Shown here one piece after another: positions 45,601-55,814 of a stretch of DNA of 64,000 nt. Both the position numbers and the translations under genes were made by a program. This DNA is from Cordylochernes scorpioides (Eukaryota > Arthropoda > Arachnida > Pseudoscorpiones > Chernetidae). The stretch lies in contig CP092880.1 of NCBI GenBank assembly GCA_030710605.1, positions 8,131,313 to 8,195,312 on the forward strand. The letters are read 5' to 3'. Position 1 is the stretch's first letter. The number at the start of each line of letters is the position of its first letter. Under the pieces are notes generated by a model, which was given only the letters and a program-made list of their open reading frames with translations, had not been told where the DNA came from and did no database searches.

Positions 45601-47442
45601 TACTGTTGGGGCAACGTTCTTATACATAGTACACACGGTACAAGTCATTGTTGGATATTTAGTGACTGCTTTTACTGTTGGGGCAACGTTCTTATACCAA
45701 GTACACACGGTACAAATCATTGTTGGATATTTAGTGACTACTTTTACTGTTGGGGCAACGTTCTTATACCAAGTACACACGGTACAAATCATTGTTGGAT
45801 ATTTAGTGACTGCTTTTACTGTTGGGGCAACGTTCTTATACCAAGTACACACGGTACAAATCATTGTTGGATATTTAGTGACTGCTTTTACTGTTGGGGC
45901 AACGTTCTTATACCAAGTACACACGGTACAAATCATTGTTGGATATTTAGTGACTACTTTTACTGTTGGGGCAACGTTCTTATACCAAGTACACACGGTA
46001 CAAATCATTGTTGGATATTTAGTGACTGCTTTTACTGTTGGGGCAACGTTCTTATACCAAGTACACACGGTACAAATCATTGTTGGATATTTAGTGACTG
46101 CTTTTACTGTTGGGGCAACGTTCTTATACCAAGTACACACGGTACAAATCATTGTTGGATATTTAGTGACTGCTTTTACTGTTGGGGCAACGTTCTTATA
46201 CATAGTACACACGGTACAAATCATTGTTGGATATTTAGTGACTGCTTTTACTGTTGGGGCAACGTTCTTATACCAAGTACACACGGTACAAATCATTGTT
46301 GGATATTTAGTGACTGCTTTTACTGTTGGGGCAACGTTCTTATACATAGTACACACGGTACAAATCATTGTTGGATATTTAGTGACTGCTTTTACTGTTG
46401 GGGCAACGTTCTTATACCAAGTACACACGGTACAAATCATTGTTGGATATTTAGTGACTGCTTTTACTGTTGGGGCAACGTTCTTATACATAGTACACAC
46501 GGTACAAGTCATTGTTGGATATTTAGTGACTGCTTTTACTGTTGGGGCAACGTTCTTATACCAAGTACACACGGTACAAATCATTGTTGGATATTTAGTG
46601 ACTACTTTTACTGTTGGGGCAACTGTTCTTATACCAAGTACACACGCTACAAATCATTGTTGGATATTTAGTGACTGCTTTTACTGTTGGGGCAACGTTC
46701 TTATACATAGTACACACGGTACAAGTCATTGTTGGATATTTAGTGACTACTTTTACTGTTGGGGCAACTGTTCTTATACCAAGTACACACGGTACAAATC
46801 ATTGTTGGATATTTAGTGACTGCTTTTACTGTTGGGGCAACGTTCTTATACCAAGTACACACGGTACAAATCATTGTTGGATATTTAGTGACTACTTTTA
46901 CTGTTGGGGCAACTGTTCTTATACCAAGTACACACGGTACAAATCATTGTTGGATATTTAGTGACTACTTTTACTGTTGGGGCAACGTTCTTATACCAAG
47001 TACACACGGTACAAATCATTGTTGGATAATTAGTGGCTGCTTTTACTGTTGGTGCCACTGTTTTTCTACCTAGTACACACGGTACAAGTCATTATTGGAT
47101 AATTAGTGGCTGCTTTTACTGTTGGTGCCACCGTTCTTGTACCAAGTATACACGGTACAAATCATTGTTGTATATTTAGTGGCTGCTTTTACTGTTGGTG
47201 CCACCGTTCTTGTACCAAGTACACACGGTACAAATCATTGTTGGATAATTAGTGGCTGCTTTTACTGTTGGTGCCACCGTTCTTGTACCAAGTACACACG
47301 GTACAAGTCATTGTTGGATAATTAGTGACTTTTGTTACTGTTGATGCCACTGTTCTTGTACCAAGTACATACGGTACAAGTCATTATTGGATGTTGTGTC
47401 ATGTTGAGTCATGTTGGATAGATTGCTTTTACTGTTGATGCC
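42620..47442 (-). repeat. 72-bp minisatellite derived from a SINE 3' end
   Basis: About 67 units. On the minus strand the unit reads cagtaaaagcagtcac, taa(t/a)tatccaa, then cttgtaccgtgtgtactagg and tataag, matching the 3' end of the SINE at 57565-57843 (cagtaaaagcagtcgc, taaatacccacc, cctgtaccatgtgtactagg, gataat). Edge units keep tacctagtac, closest to the SINE. The period is three times 24, so long open frames run on both strands: minus 46584-42778 (1268 codons) and plus 43286-44074, 44510-45298 and 45518-46816. Most unit-to-unit differences change the amino acid, so I see no sign of coding selection. Confidence 0.93.
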
Positions 47443-47762
47443 ACAATAATCTATATTCACTCAATTTCCTCCCTAGTATTATTATTGATGCGGTTGTCTA
47501 TCCTAAGATCAAGAAGAGGACTTGGACATCGCTAGATAGAATCAGAATATGGATTATCTGAGATTTCATTGCCTGCCCCTCCTTACTTACTGCTGAACAG
47601 ATCTAGACCAATTATGTCTCTGCTCTAATCTCGTGACTGAGCACCTTTGCAAGTATTGACAAGATGTCAATAAAATTAAGTTAATTGACTAATCTCGTAA
47701 TCAACCAAACCATATTCACCTGTTCGCTGTCCGGAATCGGTTAAATCCGATATCCTATATTC

Positions 47763-48348
47763 CAGGTGTCGGCAAACTGTGGCTCGCCAGCCACATGCGA
47801 CTCTTTGGATGTGAAGCTGCGGCTCTTTATTCTATATACAGTTACGAGCGTCTTTCCTAATCAGTCATCTCTCTGTCACCGTTTGCTTTTTTTTTTTTTG
47901 GAATGGCGCCCTCCTATTGGTTGGCTACGGGTCACGCCACCTTTGCCCCCCCCCCCCCCCCCCCCCCCCCCCACTCGCTATTTATGTAACTATTGTGTTG
48001 GAGCGGGTCGCTCCCTAATATTAGATAATAACCAAATGGAATCCTCTCTTTCTTTTTCCCAGTAAGAGACGCCTACGGAAGCCAACAGTACATAGACAGA
48101 TAAAGCACATAGGCTATAGTTATTAACTAACATATGCAATTAATTAAGGCGCCAATTTATAATTGTAACAAATAGTATTTGAATCAAAACATTCAATCGG
48201 GTAAAACACGGGCGTTGCCCGGGTCATTCGGCTAGTACGAGTGCTATTCATTGTTGGCAAGAAAAAAAAAGTGTGGCTCTTTAAAAATTTTAAAATTTTG
48301 TAAATTGTAATTTTTGACTCTTCCGACTCAAAGGTTTGCAGACTCCTG
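47763..48348. mobile_element. hAT-type MITE split by a ~380-bp insert
   Basis: Left part caggtgtcggcaaactgtgg to about 47853; right part from about 48238 (gctattcattgttggcaag) to gcagactcctg. The break shows acgag on both sides. The insert contains a run of 27 C (47946-47972). Confidence 0.78.
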
Positions 48349-48810
48349 CTTTATCCAGGACATTTCTGCCGACGGAGACAACGAGTTGACAGTTGGGATC
48401 GTGGGACAGTAAAGCGTGTTAGTTACTCGAGGGGAAGGATACAACACAGGTTCAATACACGAGATGGGGTACCGCACACGAGACAACAGGTTTTCCTTTA
48501 AAATTTGTAACATAAATTTACCGGCAATAAATGTTTATTTCAAATGATATCATTAGATAATATCTCTGATGAGAGAAGCGTGGACGCGGGCGCCGCTTGG
48601 AGGCGCTGCATGAAGATAACTGACCAATGGGAACGGCCCAACTCAACGGTCCGTCTTCATCTTGTATATACTTTTAGCCTGCTTTTGTTCTACTGCCGTG
48701 TGCGGTTGCTATTCTTTTGTCATCATATATATCCTTATATCTAATAATAATACTATATTTATAAATCACTTATTTGGCTGTTCTTTTGCATCACTGACCC
48801 ACAACAATCT
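48349..48810. other. nothing recognised
   Basis: No repeat or gene identified. Confidence 0.45.
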
Positions 48811-49080
48811 CTACAGACCTTACTGAAATGATATATGTTATTGAATGAGAGGGCTTGGCTCATCAGTAGTCTTCTTTCTTAATTTCCACTCAATCATATT
48901 AGGATATCAAGTTGTGACCCTTGATGATGTCTGCTTTGACAACCATCATGACTGGGTGAAGTAGAATGCGTTTGTCATTAAGACTGGGAGCATTACTCAG
49001 TGGCAGGCTGTCATCAGTAGTGAACCTTCTCAGCGGTTTGGCCAAATTAATCTCTAGACCACTCTACTATTGAAGACAAG
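48811..49080. mobile_element. FB2-related fragment split by a LINE-like insert
   Basis: ctacagaccttactgaaatg, gagggcttggctcatcagta before the insert; tagtgaaccttctcagcggt after it. A second fragment of the same family lies at 49285-49365. Confidence 0.75.
48871..49010 (-). mobile_element. SL element, 5'-truncated - copy
   Basis: Only 140 bp: cttctttcttaatttccact to ctcagtggcaggctg. Flanked by TCATCAGTAGT (48860-48870 and 49011-49021). The 5' truncation supports target-primed reverse transcription. Confidence 0.85.
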
Positions 49081-50010
49081 ATTCTTCTCGACAAATTCTT
49101 CGACATTATCATCAAACATATTCCGAACATGAACTCCCCAAATGGCAGGGATCTGTCTAGATTCAAGGCGGCTTTAAGCTCCTGATCCGGACGTGCCCTC
49201 GGAGAGGGCTACGTCGATTGTATATATATCTCTAAAATTTTACACAAATAAATTTTCTGGCAATGCGTTTCTTTTAAATATCATCAAATATTATCTCTAC
49301 AGACCTTACTGCAATGATATGAGTTATTGAATGAGAGGGCTTGGTTCATCAGTAGTGAACTTTCTTTTAAATATCATCAAATATCTCTCTGTATTCCTAC
49401 CAGTATTATTACCTTATAACTCCCTTTGAGTGTAAAGATTGACGAGATGTCAATAAAGTTGTTTAATTGTCATTCTCACTCTACTATTGTATTTTCCTTA
49501 AAGACGGGGTTTACAGTGGAAGAACCATCTACAAGATATATCCCGACACTCCCATTCCCTGTTACCAACTAAACTATAAGACGAGACAGAACCCACAGGT
49601 TTCTTTGAACCAATGATCCCACAAAGGAATGTCCACGTTGTGGAGGATAGATTAACCCGGGCGACAATTACCTTGTTGGACACGCTATCATTGTTTCTGA
49701 CAGTCCCACTTCCGGAGGCCATTGGCCCATTCTTTCTCTCGGTTTTCCTAACGTCTCTCTCTCTCTGCTCGATTTCATTATGCCCTTTTACGGCGTTCTT
49801 TCTGATTGCCATCGTCTGGAGTTGGCGTCATTGACTTACTCCCCACTAGACCTTCTTTTGTTTGGTTGTTGGTTTATACTTTTTATTAAAGACCGTTTTC
49901 TCTTCCTTCACGTGTTCTTTTTCCAAGATAATATAAACTGATGGCGAAGATGAAGTAAGATATTTAGGAATCGTAGAGAAACTTGTTTATTCTATATATC
50001 TTAATAAAGA
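49081..50010. other. mostly unclassified
   Basis: Apart from an FB2 scrap at 49285-49365 I see no feature; overlapping short frames on both strands near 49500-49830 look accidental. Confidence 0.4.
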
Positions 50011-50150
50011 TTGATAAAGCAACATTTGTATTATAGATTATAGCCACAAGTAAATAAGACCTAATCCAAATTAAGAATGTGTGATAGTAACCGCGTTGTT
50101 ACCGAATCGTCACACTCTATTCATTTATTTGGATTAGGTCTTAGTTTCTT
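50011..50150. mobile_element. FB1 foldback, short form
   Basis: gataaagcaacatttgtatt, gacctaatccaaatt, gtaaccgcgttgttaccgaa, ggattaggtctta. The centre is shortened. Confidence 0.78.
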
Positions 50151-50222
50151 TTGGCTTAATAAAGATTGTGAAAAAATAGTACAAATGTGATATTGTACTG
50201 GGATAAGGTATATAAATGATCA

Positions 50223-50475
50223 AAAAGGCATCTCCTTATCTTGCAACTGAAAGTTGCTGATGGCTTGCGCCATCTATCGGAATAAATATAAACTATTCTC
50301 GTTGATTTTTAATTATTCCAGAATTGGTTAGCTCTTTTCCTTGATTAATCAAGAATGGGTATTTGGCCAATTCTGGAATAATTAAAAATCAACGAGAATA
50401 GTTTATACTTATTCTGATAGATGGCGTAAGCCATCAGCAACTTTCAGTTGCACGATAAGATGCCTTTTTCATAAT
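50223..50475. mobile_element. FB5 foldback, long hairpin
   Basis: Arms of about 110 bp with the same motifs as 35095-35290; centre gctcttttccttgattaatc. It is the closest relative in the window of the 75-bp array unit. Confidence 0.87.
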
Positions 50476-50654
50476 TAATAAAGATTTTTTGTCAGTTCTT
50501 TGTGGCGTGTAGAGTTTGCATAAAGCGAATGGTACGTGCGGAAGAAATAAATGGTTGTTGTCAGCTCTTTTTCTCTCTTATGTATTGTCTTTATGGATCA
50601 TTAAAAAGCATTTCTACGTATAACAATTCTACCTAGCTAGATAAATAATTAACA

Positions 50655-51095
50655 CAAAGCAATAACGCGCCATCTATACATATAAAATGAAAGGATTTAA
50701 AAGCACGAATGTTTCTTTTATACATAATACAAACTTCTACTGCCCTTACTGCGATGAAAAAATATATTGGGAGGGTTTGACTCATCAGTGGTGAACCCTC
50801 CCATTGCTCGATGCAAATATTTGAATGTAATTCTACTGTCCTATAAGCTTATGTCCATAGTTTTCTTGAAAACCATTTCTGAGATTCCATCCTTCAGTGC
50901 TGCGTATATAAACAGAATCGTCCAATACAGTATTAGAGCTCTGAGAAGCGGTCTGGTGGATTAAATTGGCGAAACCGCTGGGAGGGTTCACCACTGATGA
51001 GCCAAGCCCTCCCAATATATTTTTTCATCGCAGTAAGGGCAGTAGAAGTTTGTATTATGTATAAAAGAAACATTCGTGCTTTTAAATCCTCCCAT
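50655..51095. mobile_element. FB2 foldback with a ~160-bp central insert
   Basis: Outer arms (gcaataacgcgccatctata, aacttctactgcccttactg) match 26165-26420. The centre, roughly 50805-50970, is unrelated sequence. Confidence 0.82.
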
Positions 51096-51279
51096 TTCCC
51101 CCCTTTTTTTTATGTTCAGCAAAGATTTCGGCACTGTTTTGTTGTATTCCGATAAACCCCCTATTTATGCTCCGCGCTTATGGAATTGAAGACTTGAGGC
51201 GATGGCGTCGACCTTTCATATTAAATCTTACTTTTCCTTATTACTAATAATTGTATATAGTTGCGGAACTACTGGTTTC
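51096..51279. other. nothing recognised
   Basis: Spacer between FB2 and a LINE-like 3' end. Confidence 0.4.
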
Positions 51280-51375
51280 CTGTGCTGCTCTTTTCCTGTT
51301 ATTGCACCTTGTACGGGGAATCTGTATAAGACTAACGTTCTTAATAAAGGCTTTGTGTGTGTGTGTATTCCGATT
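51280..51375 (+). mobile_element. LINE-like 3' end with TG-rich tail
   Basis: gggaatctgtataagactaa, cgttcttaataaaggctttg then (TG)n. The same 3' end occurs in reverse at 53136-53210. Confidence 0.55.
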
Positions 51376-51542
51376 AAACCATGCCGAGATATAGTTAGGT
51401 CTTGAAGGACACAGTGTTAGTTAGATTCGTTAAATTCCTGGATATAATGATCCTGATATCGGTGGTAATTTATTCTATATCTATACTACTACTACAACTA
51501 ATAATTTAAACTTTAGTTTTTTGAGGCTAGAGCGCCCCACCT

Positions 51543-52487
51543 ATACTCATGGACAAAACTAAAGAAAGTTGTACCTTTTAGCATGTATATCGGGATTCAG
51601 ACAATAACTCTGAAATATATTATAGTGACCTTTATTGAAGACAATACGAGAGAACCAAGTGTGTATACACTCATAGACACAACTTAAGGAAGTTGTACCT
51701 TTTAGCATGTATATCGGGATTCAGACAATAACTCTGAAATATATTATAGTGACCTTTATTGAAGACAATACGAGAGAACCAAGTGTGTATACACTCATAG
51801 ACACAACTTAAGGAAGTTGTACCTTTTAGCATGTATATCGGGATTCAGACAATAACTCTGAAATATATTATAGTGACCTTTATTGAAGACAATACGAGAG
51901 AACCAAGTGTGTATACACTCATAGACACAACTTAAGGAAGTTGTTCCTTTTAGCATGTATATCGGGATTCAGACAATAACTCTGAAATATATTATAGTGA
52001 CCTTTATTGAAGACAATACGAGAGAACCAAGTGTGTATACACTCATAGACACAACTTAAGGAAGTTGTACCTTTTAGCATGTATATCGGGATTCAGACAA
52101 TAACTCTGAAATATATTATAGTGACCTTTATTGAAGACAATACGAGAGAACCAAGTGTGTATACACTCATAGACACAACTTAAGGAAGTTGTACCTTTTA
52201 GCATGTATATCGGGATTCAGACAATAACTCTGAAATATATTATAGTGACCTTTATTGAAGACAATACGAGAGAACCAAGTGTGTATACACTCATAGACAC
52301 AACTTAAGGAAGTTGTACCTTTTAGCATGTATATCGGTATTCAGACAATAACTCTGAAAGATATTATAGTGACCTTTATTGAAGACAATACGAGAGAACC
52401 AAGTGTGTATACACTCATAGACACAACTTAAGGAAGTTGTACCTTTTACCATGTATATCGGGATTAAGACAATAACTCTGAAAGATA
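51543..52487 (+). repeat. 124-bp tandem array derived from a mariner-type MITE
   Basis: About eight units; successive starts at 51664, 51788, 51912, 52036, 52160, 52284 and 52408 are exactly 124 bp apart. Each unit runs from the MITE end (tacactcatagacacaac) through tcgggattcagacaataac to gaaccaagtgtg, the first ~110 bp of the element at 5839-6048. Units are almost identical, so the array is young. The last unit breaks into a full MITE at 52488. Confidence 0.92.
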
Positions 52488-52686
52488 CACTCATGGACAA
52501 AACTTAAGGAAGTTGTACCTTTTAGCATGTATATCGGGATTCAGACAATAACTCTGAAAGATATTAGTTGCCTTTATTGAAGACATACGAGATAACCAAA
52601 TGTGAACGAAATTGCCTCTGTCTCCTTCAAAAAAAAAAAAAAATAGACCACCGGCGATTTTACTTTAAGTTTTGTCCATGTGAGTG
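52488..52686. mobile_element. mariner-type MITE at the end of the 124-bp array
   Basis: Complete copy from CACTCATGGACAAAACTTAA to ttttgtccatgtgagtg. It abuts the last truncated unit of the tandem array, which consists of the left half of this same element. Confidence 0.82.
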
Positions 52687-52739
52687 CATTTAGAAATTAA
52701 ACTATTTAATAATATTTTCTTTTATTATTTAAAATAAAA

Positions 52740-53000
52740 CAAACTTCTTACTGTCCTCATTACTATGAAAACTTATTGTGAGGTTCTGGCTGATCAATGG
52801 TGATCCTGTCTACTGGACTTGCAAAGACATTGGGAGGGTTCACTACTGATGAGAGAATATGCTTTTACGGGCTATTAACCCAAGTGTATGATTTTCGAGC
52901 CCAAATCATCACCACTGATGAGCGAAGCCTTTCCAATATATTTTCATTGCAATAAGAATAGAGCAGAGAGTTGTTTTATTTGAAACATCGCGCTCTAAAT
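52740..53000. mobile_element. FB2-related foldback, decayed
   Basis: aaacttcttactgtcctcat and the complementary gcaataagaatagag flank two gggagggttcactactgatg-type motifs. Confidence 0.65.
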
Positions 53001-53067
53001 AGATGCTTATGAGATAACTATTGGTTGAACAACCTGGGTAAAAACTTGGTAAATTACTCGTCTAATG

Positions 53068-53488
53068 CAGGGGTCGGTAAACTGCGGCTCACGAGCCACA
53101 TGTGGCTCTTTGAATGTCAAGCTGCGGCTCTTTAGTTCCACACACACACACACACAAATCTTTATTAAGACCATCGGTCTTATACAGATTCACCACAGGA
53201 AGAAATAATAGATGGAGTTCCTGTACTCCAGGCAGCGCAGCACCCAACAACAGCCTCCAGGTCCGATGCATGTTCAATGGCCACACGTTCCTTTATGCAT
53301 ACGTCATGGTTAGCGTATCACTGAACAGGCTAATATGGAATCAGCCGTGTTCTAGTCTTCGCTTTCCTCATCCAAATGGACCTCTTTATGGACCTCGTTC
53401 CATACGCAAATACTTATTTATGTGAGAATATACTATTTATTGTTGGCAATATAATACTCTTCCGACTCAAAAGTTTGCCGATCCCTGA
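53068..53488. mobile_element. hAT-type MITE split by a LINE-like fragment
   Basis: Left part caggggtcggtaaactgcgg to about 53135; right part from about 53398 (gttccatacgcaaatactta) to gccgatccctg. The insert starts with an (AC)n run and is the minus-strand 3' end of a LINE-like element with a TG-rich tail. Flanks gtctaatg and atctagtg resemble an 8-bp duplication. Confidence 0.78.
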
Positions 53489-53740
53489 TCTAGTGTACTA
53501 AACCGTGTGTCTTGTATAAATCCATTTGCAGAACCGTAGTTGGTGCTATCTTCCTTTTGTACTGGCGATAACAGGCGGCGCATTACTTAAATACGTCCAT
53601 TTAAAACATTCCAAGCGGTCTTTGCCTCGGCTTTCTAAATTTGGCTGTGGAAGGCCTTAAAAAGAGAATAACTTTCCCTTCCCCCTTCCATCTTCAAAAA
53701 AAAAAAAAAGACAAAACCTACTCTCGTTCTTAAAATGGAT

Positions 53741-54046
53741 TTTTTTTTTTTTGCTTATCCCTAGTACACGTGGTACAGGCCATGATAATCATGGTGGGTA
53801 GTTAGCGACTGCTTTTTACTGTAAGCGCACCACATGTCTACACATGTGAAAGCAGTTCGACTTTGCACTTACAAATGTGCCAGAGCCCCGTTTGGTTACT
53901 TGCACTCGCTGGTGGGGTTGGACTTTTGCAAGAATCGGGGGCCATTGGAGCATTTTTTTTTCAAACAGAAAAAAAGTGTCCAATGCGGGAATCGAACCCG
54001 GGTCGTAGTGGTCGAAAACCAAACGGTTTAACCAGCCTTCCACCAA
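53741..54046 (-). mobile_element. tRNA-derived SINE, family S1, full length
   Basis: A 306-bp insertion with duplication TTAAAATGGAT (53730-53740 and 54047-54057). Minus strand: tRNA-like head with box A (ctggttaaaccgtttgg) and box B (gggttcgattcccgc), body with gccagcgagtgcaagtaacc-type sequence, then a 3' end gcctgtaccacgtgtactag and ggataagc plus tail. The 3' end is the source of the 72-bp array unit. Confidence 0.87.
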
Positions 54047-54238
54047 TTAAAATGGATGACATCGCTCAGATCTGTGAAATTCTCTAATTTCCATCCTCTT
54101 TTTTTTTTTAAGTTGAATGAGCTGCCTACTATCAAACGAATTCTAGTTAAACCTGGAAGGCTATTCCTCCCTGATAAATCTTCTATTTCTTGTCGTTATT
54201 ATCCATTTCGGACATTAAAAAAATTTATCTTGTTTCGG

Positions 54239-54500
54239 AGTCGGTGGATGAATTAAAGCCGTCGCTTTCGACAGCCTCAACTCTGGATCGAATCCCGCAT
54301 TGGACACTTTTTTTGCTCCAAAGACCCCTAATTCTTGAAAAAAATCCAAGCCCAACAGTGAGTGCAAGTAATAAAACGGTGATCCGGCACACTTGTAAAT
54401 GCAAAAAGAACTGATTTCTAAATATGTAGATATTACTAAATGTAGATACACTAGCTATTACTGATCATGGTTATCATTATTTGTACCACATGTACGTGGG
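54239..54500 (+). mobile_element. SINE S1, + copy, diverged
   Basis: Head gtcggtggatgaattaaagc and ggatcgaatcccgcattgg; body aacagtgagtgcaagtaata; 3' end tttgtaccacatgtacgtgg. Confidence 0.78.
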
Positions 54501-54669
54501 ACAAATTCATTCTGTTTTAACTGTTTTCAGGTTTTTAAAACTGTTTTTTTTTTTTTTGCCATATCTTCCTTCTTTATTTAATCGATATTATTTTATTTTG
54601 TGTATATATTTATAATTCTGATTAGAGAGGTGTAAACTTATTTTTTTACGTACATATAATATTTTTTCT

Positions 54670-54800
54670 CATTACACTGCCTTTACTGCAATAATAAAAA
54701 TGATGGGAGGGCATGGCATATCGGTGGTGAAAGCCTCCAATTATTTTTATCATTGCTGTAGAAATTGCAGTAGAAATTTTGTTTTATTGAAAAGAATCAT
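54670..54800. mobile_element. FB2-related foldback, short
   Basis: ctttactgcaataataaaaa and tttttatcattgctgtag are inverted around gatgggagggcatggc. Confidence 0.65.
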
Positions 54801-55043
54801 ACGCGTCAAAAAAAAAAAAAAAACGTTCAAATTTCCATTGTAGGAAACGTTTGTACACCCGTTCAAGGATTATTTAATTAGCTAGGTTGTCGTTACAAAC
54901 TATACAGATGTCCTCCTGCAAAGTCTACTCCAGGAGACAAATTATAAAAATCTAATCATGACTATTGTGCTCTAAATCATAAATTAAATAAATCACTATA
55001 TCAAATACTCCAGGAGACAACCTCTACTTTAACAATTCGCCAA
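54801..55043. other. nothing recognised
   Basis: AT-rich; the phrase ctccaggagacaa occurs twice (about 54930 and 55009). Confidence 0.4.
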
Positions 55044-55052
55044 GTGTAAATA

Positions 55053-55156
55053 GTACACGCTTGTTCGGCTGTCCATATACTAAAATTGGAACGATACAGA
55101 GCAGATTAGCATTGCCCCTGCGCAAGGATAACACGCAAAATCGTGAAGCGTTCCAT
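55053..55156 (+). pseudogene. U6 snRNA retropseudogene
   Basis: Matches U6 snRNA over its whole length (catatactaaaattggaacg, cccctgcgcaagg, cgcaaaatcgtgaagcgttc) with several changes: ACAGAGC instead of the ACAGAGA box, cattgcc, ataac. It is flanked by GTGTAAATAG (55044-55053 and 55157-55166) and has no T-run terminator, so it is a reverse-transcribed copy. Confidence 0.85.
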
Positions 55157-55166
55157 GTGTAAATAG

Positions 55167-55814
55167 CCAGGACAAGGTGACTCGAATGTAACATTTGTAA
55201 ACTGAGACGAAATTAATTTTAAAAAGACTGTCGAATTCCTAGAGTATGTTTTGGCGAACTAGTTATCTAGCTATTCTATATCAGAACCGGATCCTTCCAC
55301 CGTGTGATGCGCCCACCATCCATGTGTGATGTCACGCGACCTTGTCTCGCTCCGCCGACATCTCCATACAATACCGCTCTTATTGGCTGCTGTGATGATG
55401 AAATAAAAAAAAACAAGAGAGTGTGAAGACACTTGGGACAAGGAGGGCTACTCATCCCCAACTCCCTTCTGCTCAACCTGATGGGGAGACATGTTCTTTC
55501 GTCTTTTTTTTTTTGCCCGCCCACCCCCACCTTCGTGATGATGGATGCCCTGACAAATGTGACCGTCTGTCCCCCGTGTGGTGTCGTCTCGAGGGAGGCG
55601 ATTTATTTTGGGATTGTCACTTGTCGTGACAGCTTCTTAGCAGATTGCTACACAATTCGAACAGCGATAACTCCTTCCTTCTTTCGGTCCTTGGTTTTTA
55701 TTTATGAATTGTTTCGTTTTTGTGATGTGCGGATCTTAGATTCCTGTTATTATTTCGAGAATAATTTTGATGAAGTGTCGATAATTTTATAATATTTTTT
55801 CGCTTCTTTTTATA
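55167..55814. other. unclassified, GC-richer in the middle
   Basis: 55285-55640 is less AT-rich and contains tgatgtcacgcgac and attggctg motifs reminiscent of promoter boxes, but there is no transcript evidence. Confidence 0.3.

Noticed and set aside
43286..46816. Plus-strand frames of 262, 262 and 432 codons in the 72-bp array
   Set aside because: They are the other-strand shadow of a period divisible by three; no start context, no splice context, no recognisable domain.
47946..47972. Run of 27 C
   Set aside because: Homopolymer, likely a slippage tract or sequencing error; no further meaning seen.
49498..49834. Overlapping frames on both strands near 49500-49830
   Set aside because: Equally long on both strands, no recognisable product.
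53978..54046. tRNA gene on the minus strand (boxes A and B present)
   Set aside because: Part of a 306-bp SINE with an 11-bp target duplication; no complete cloverleaf.
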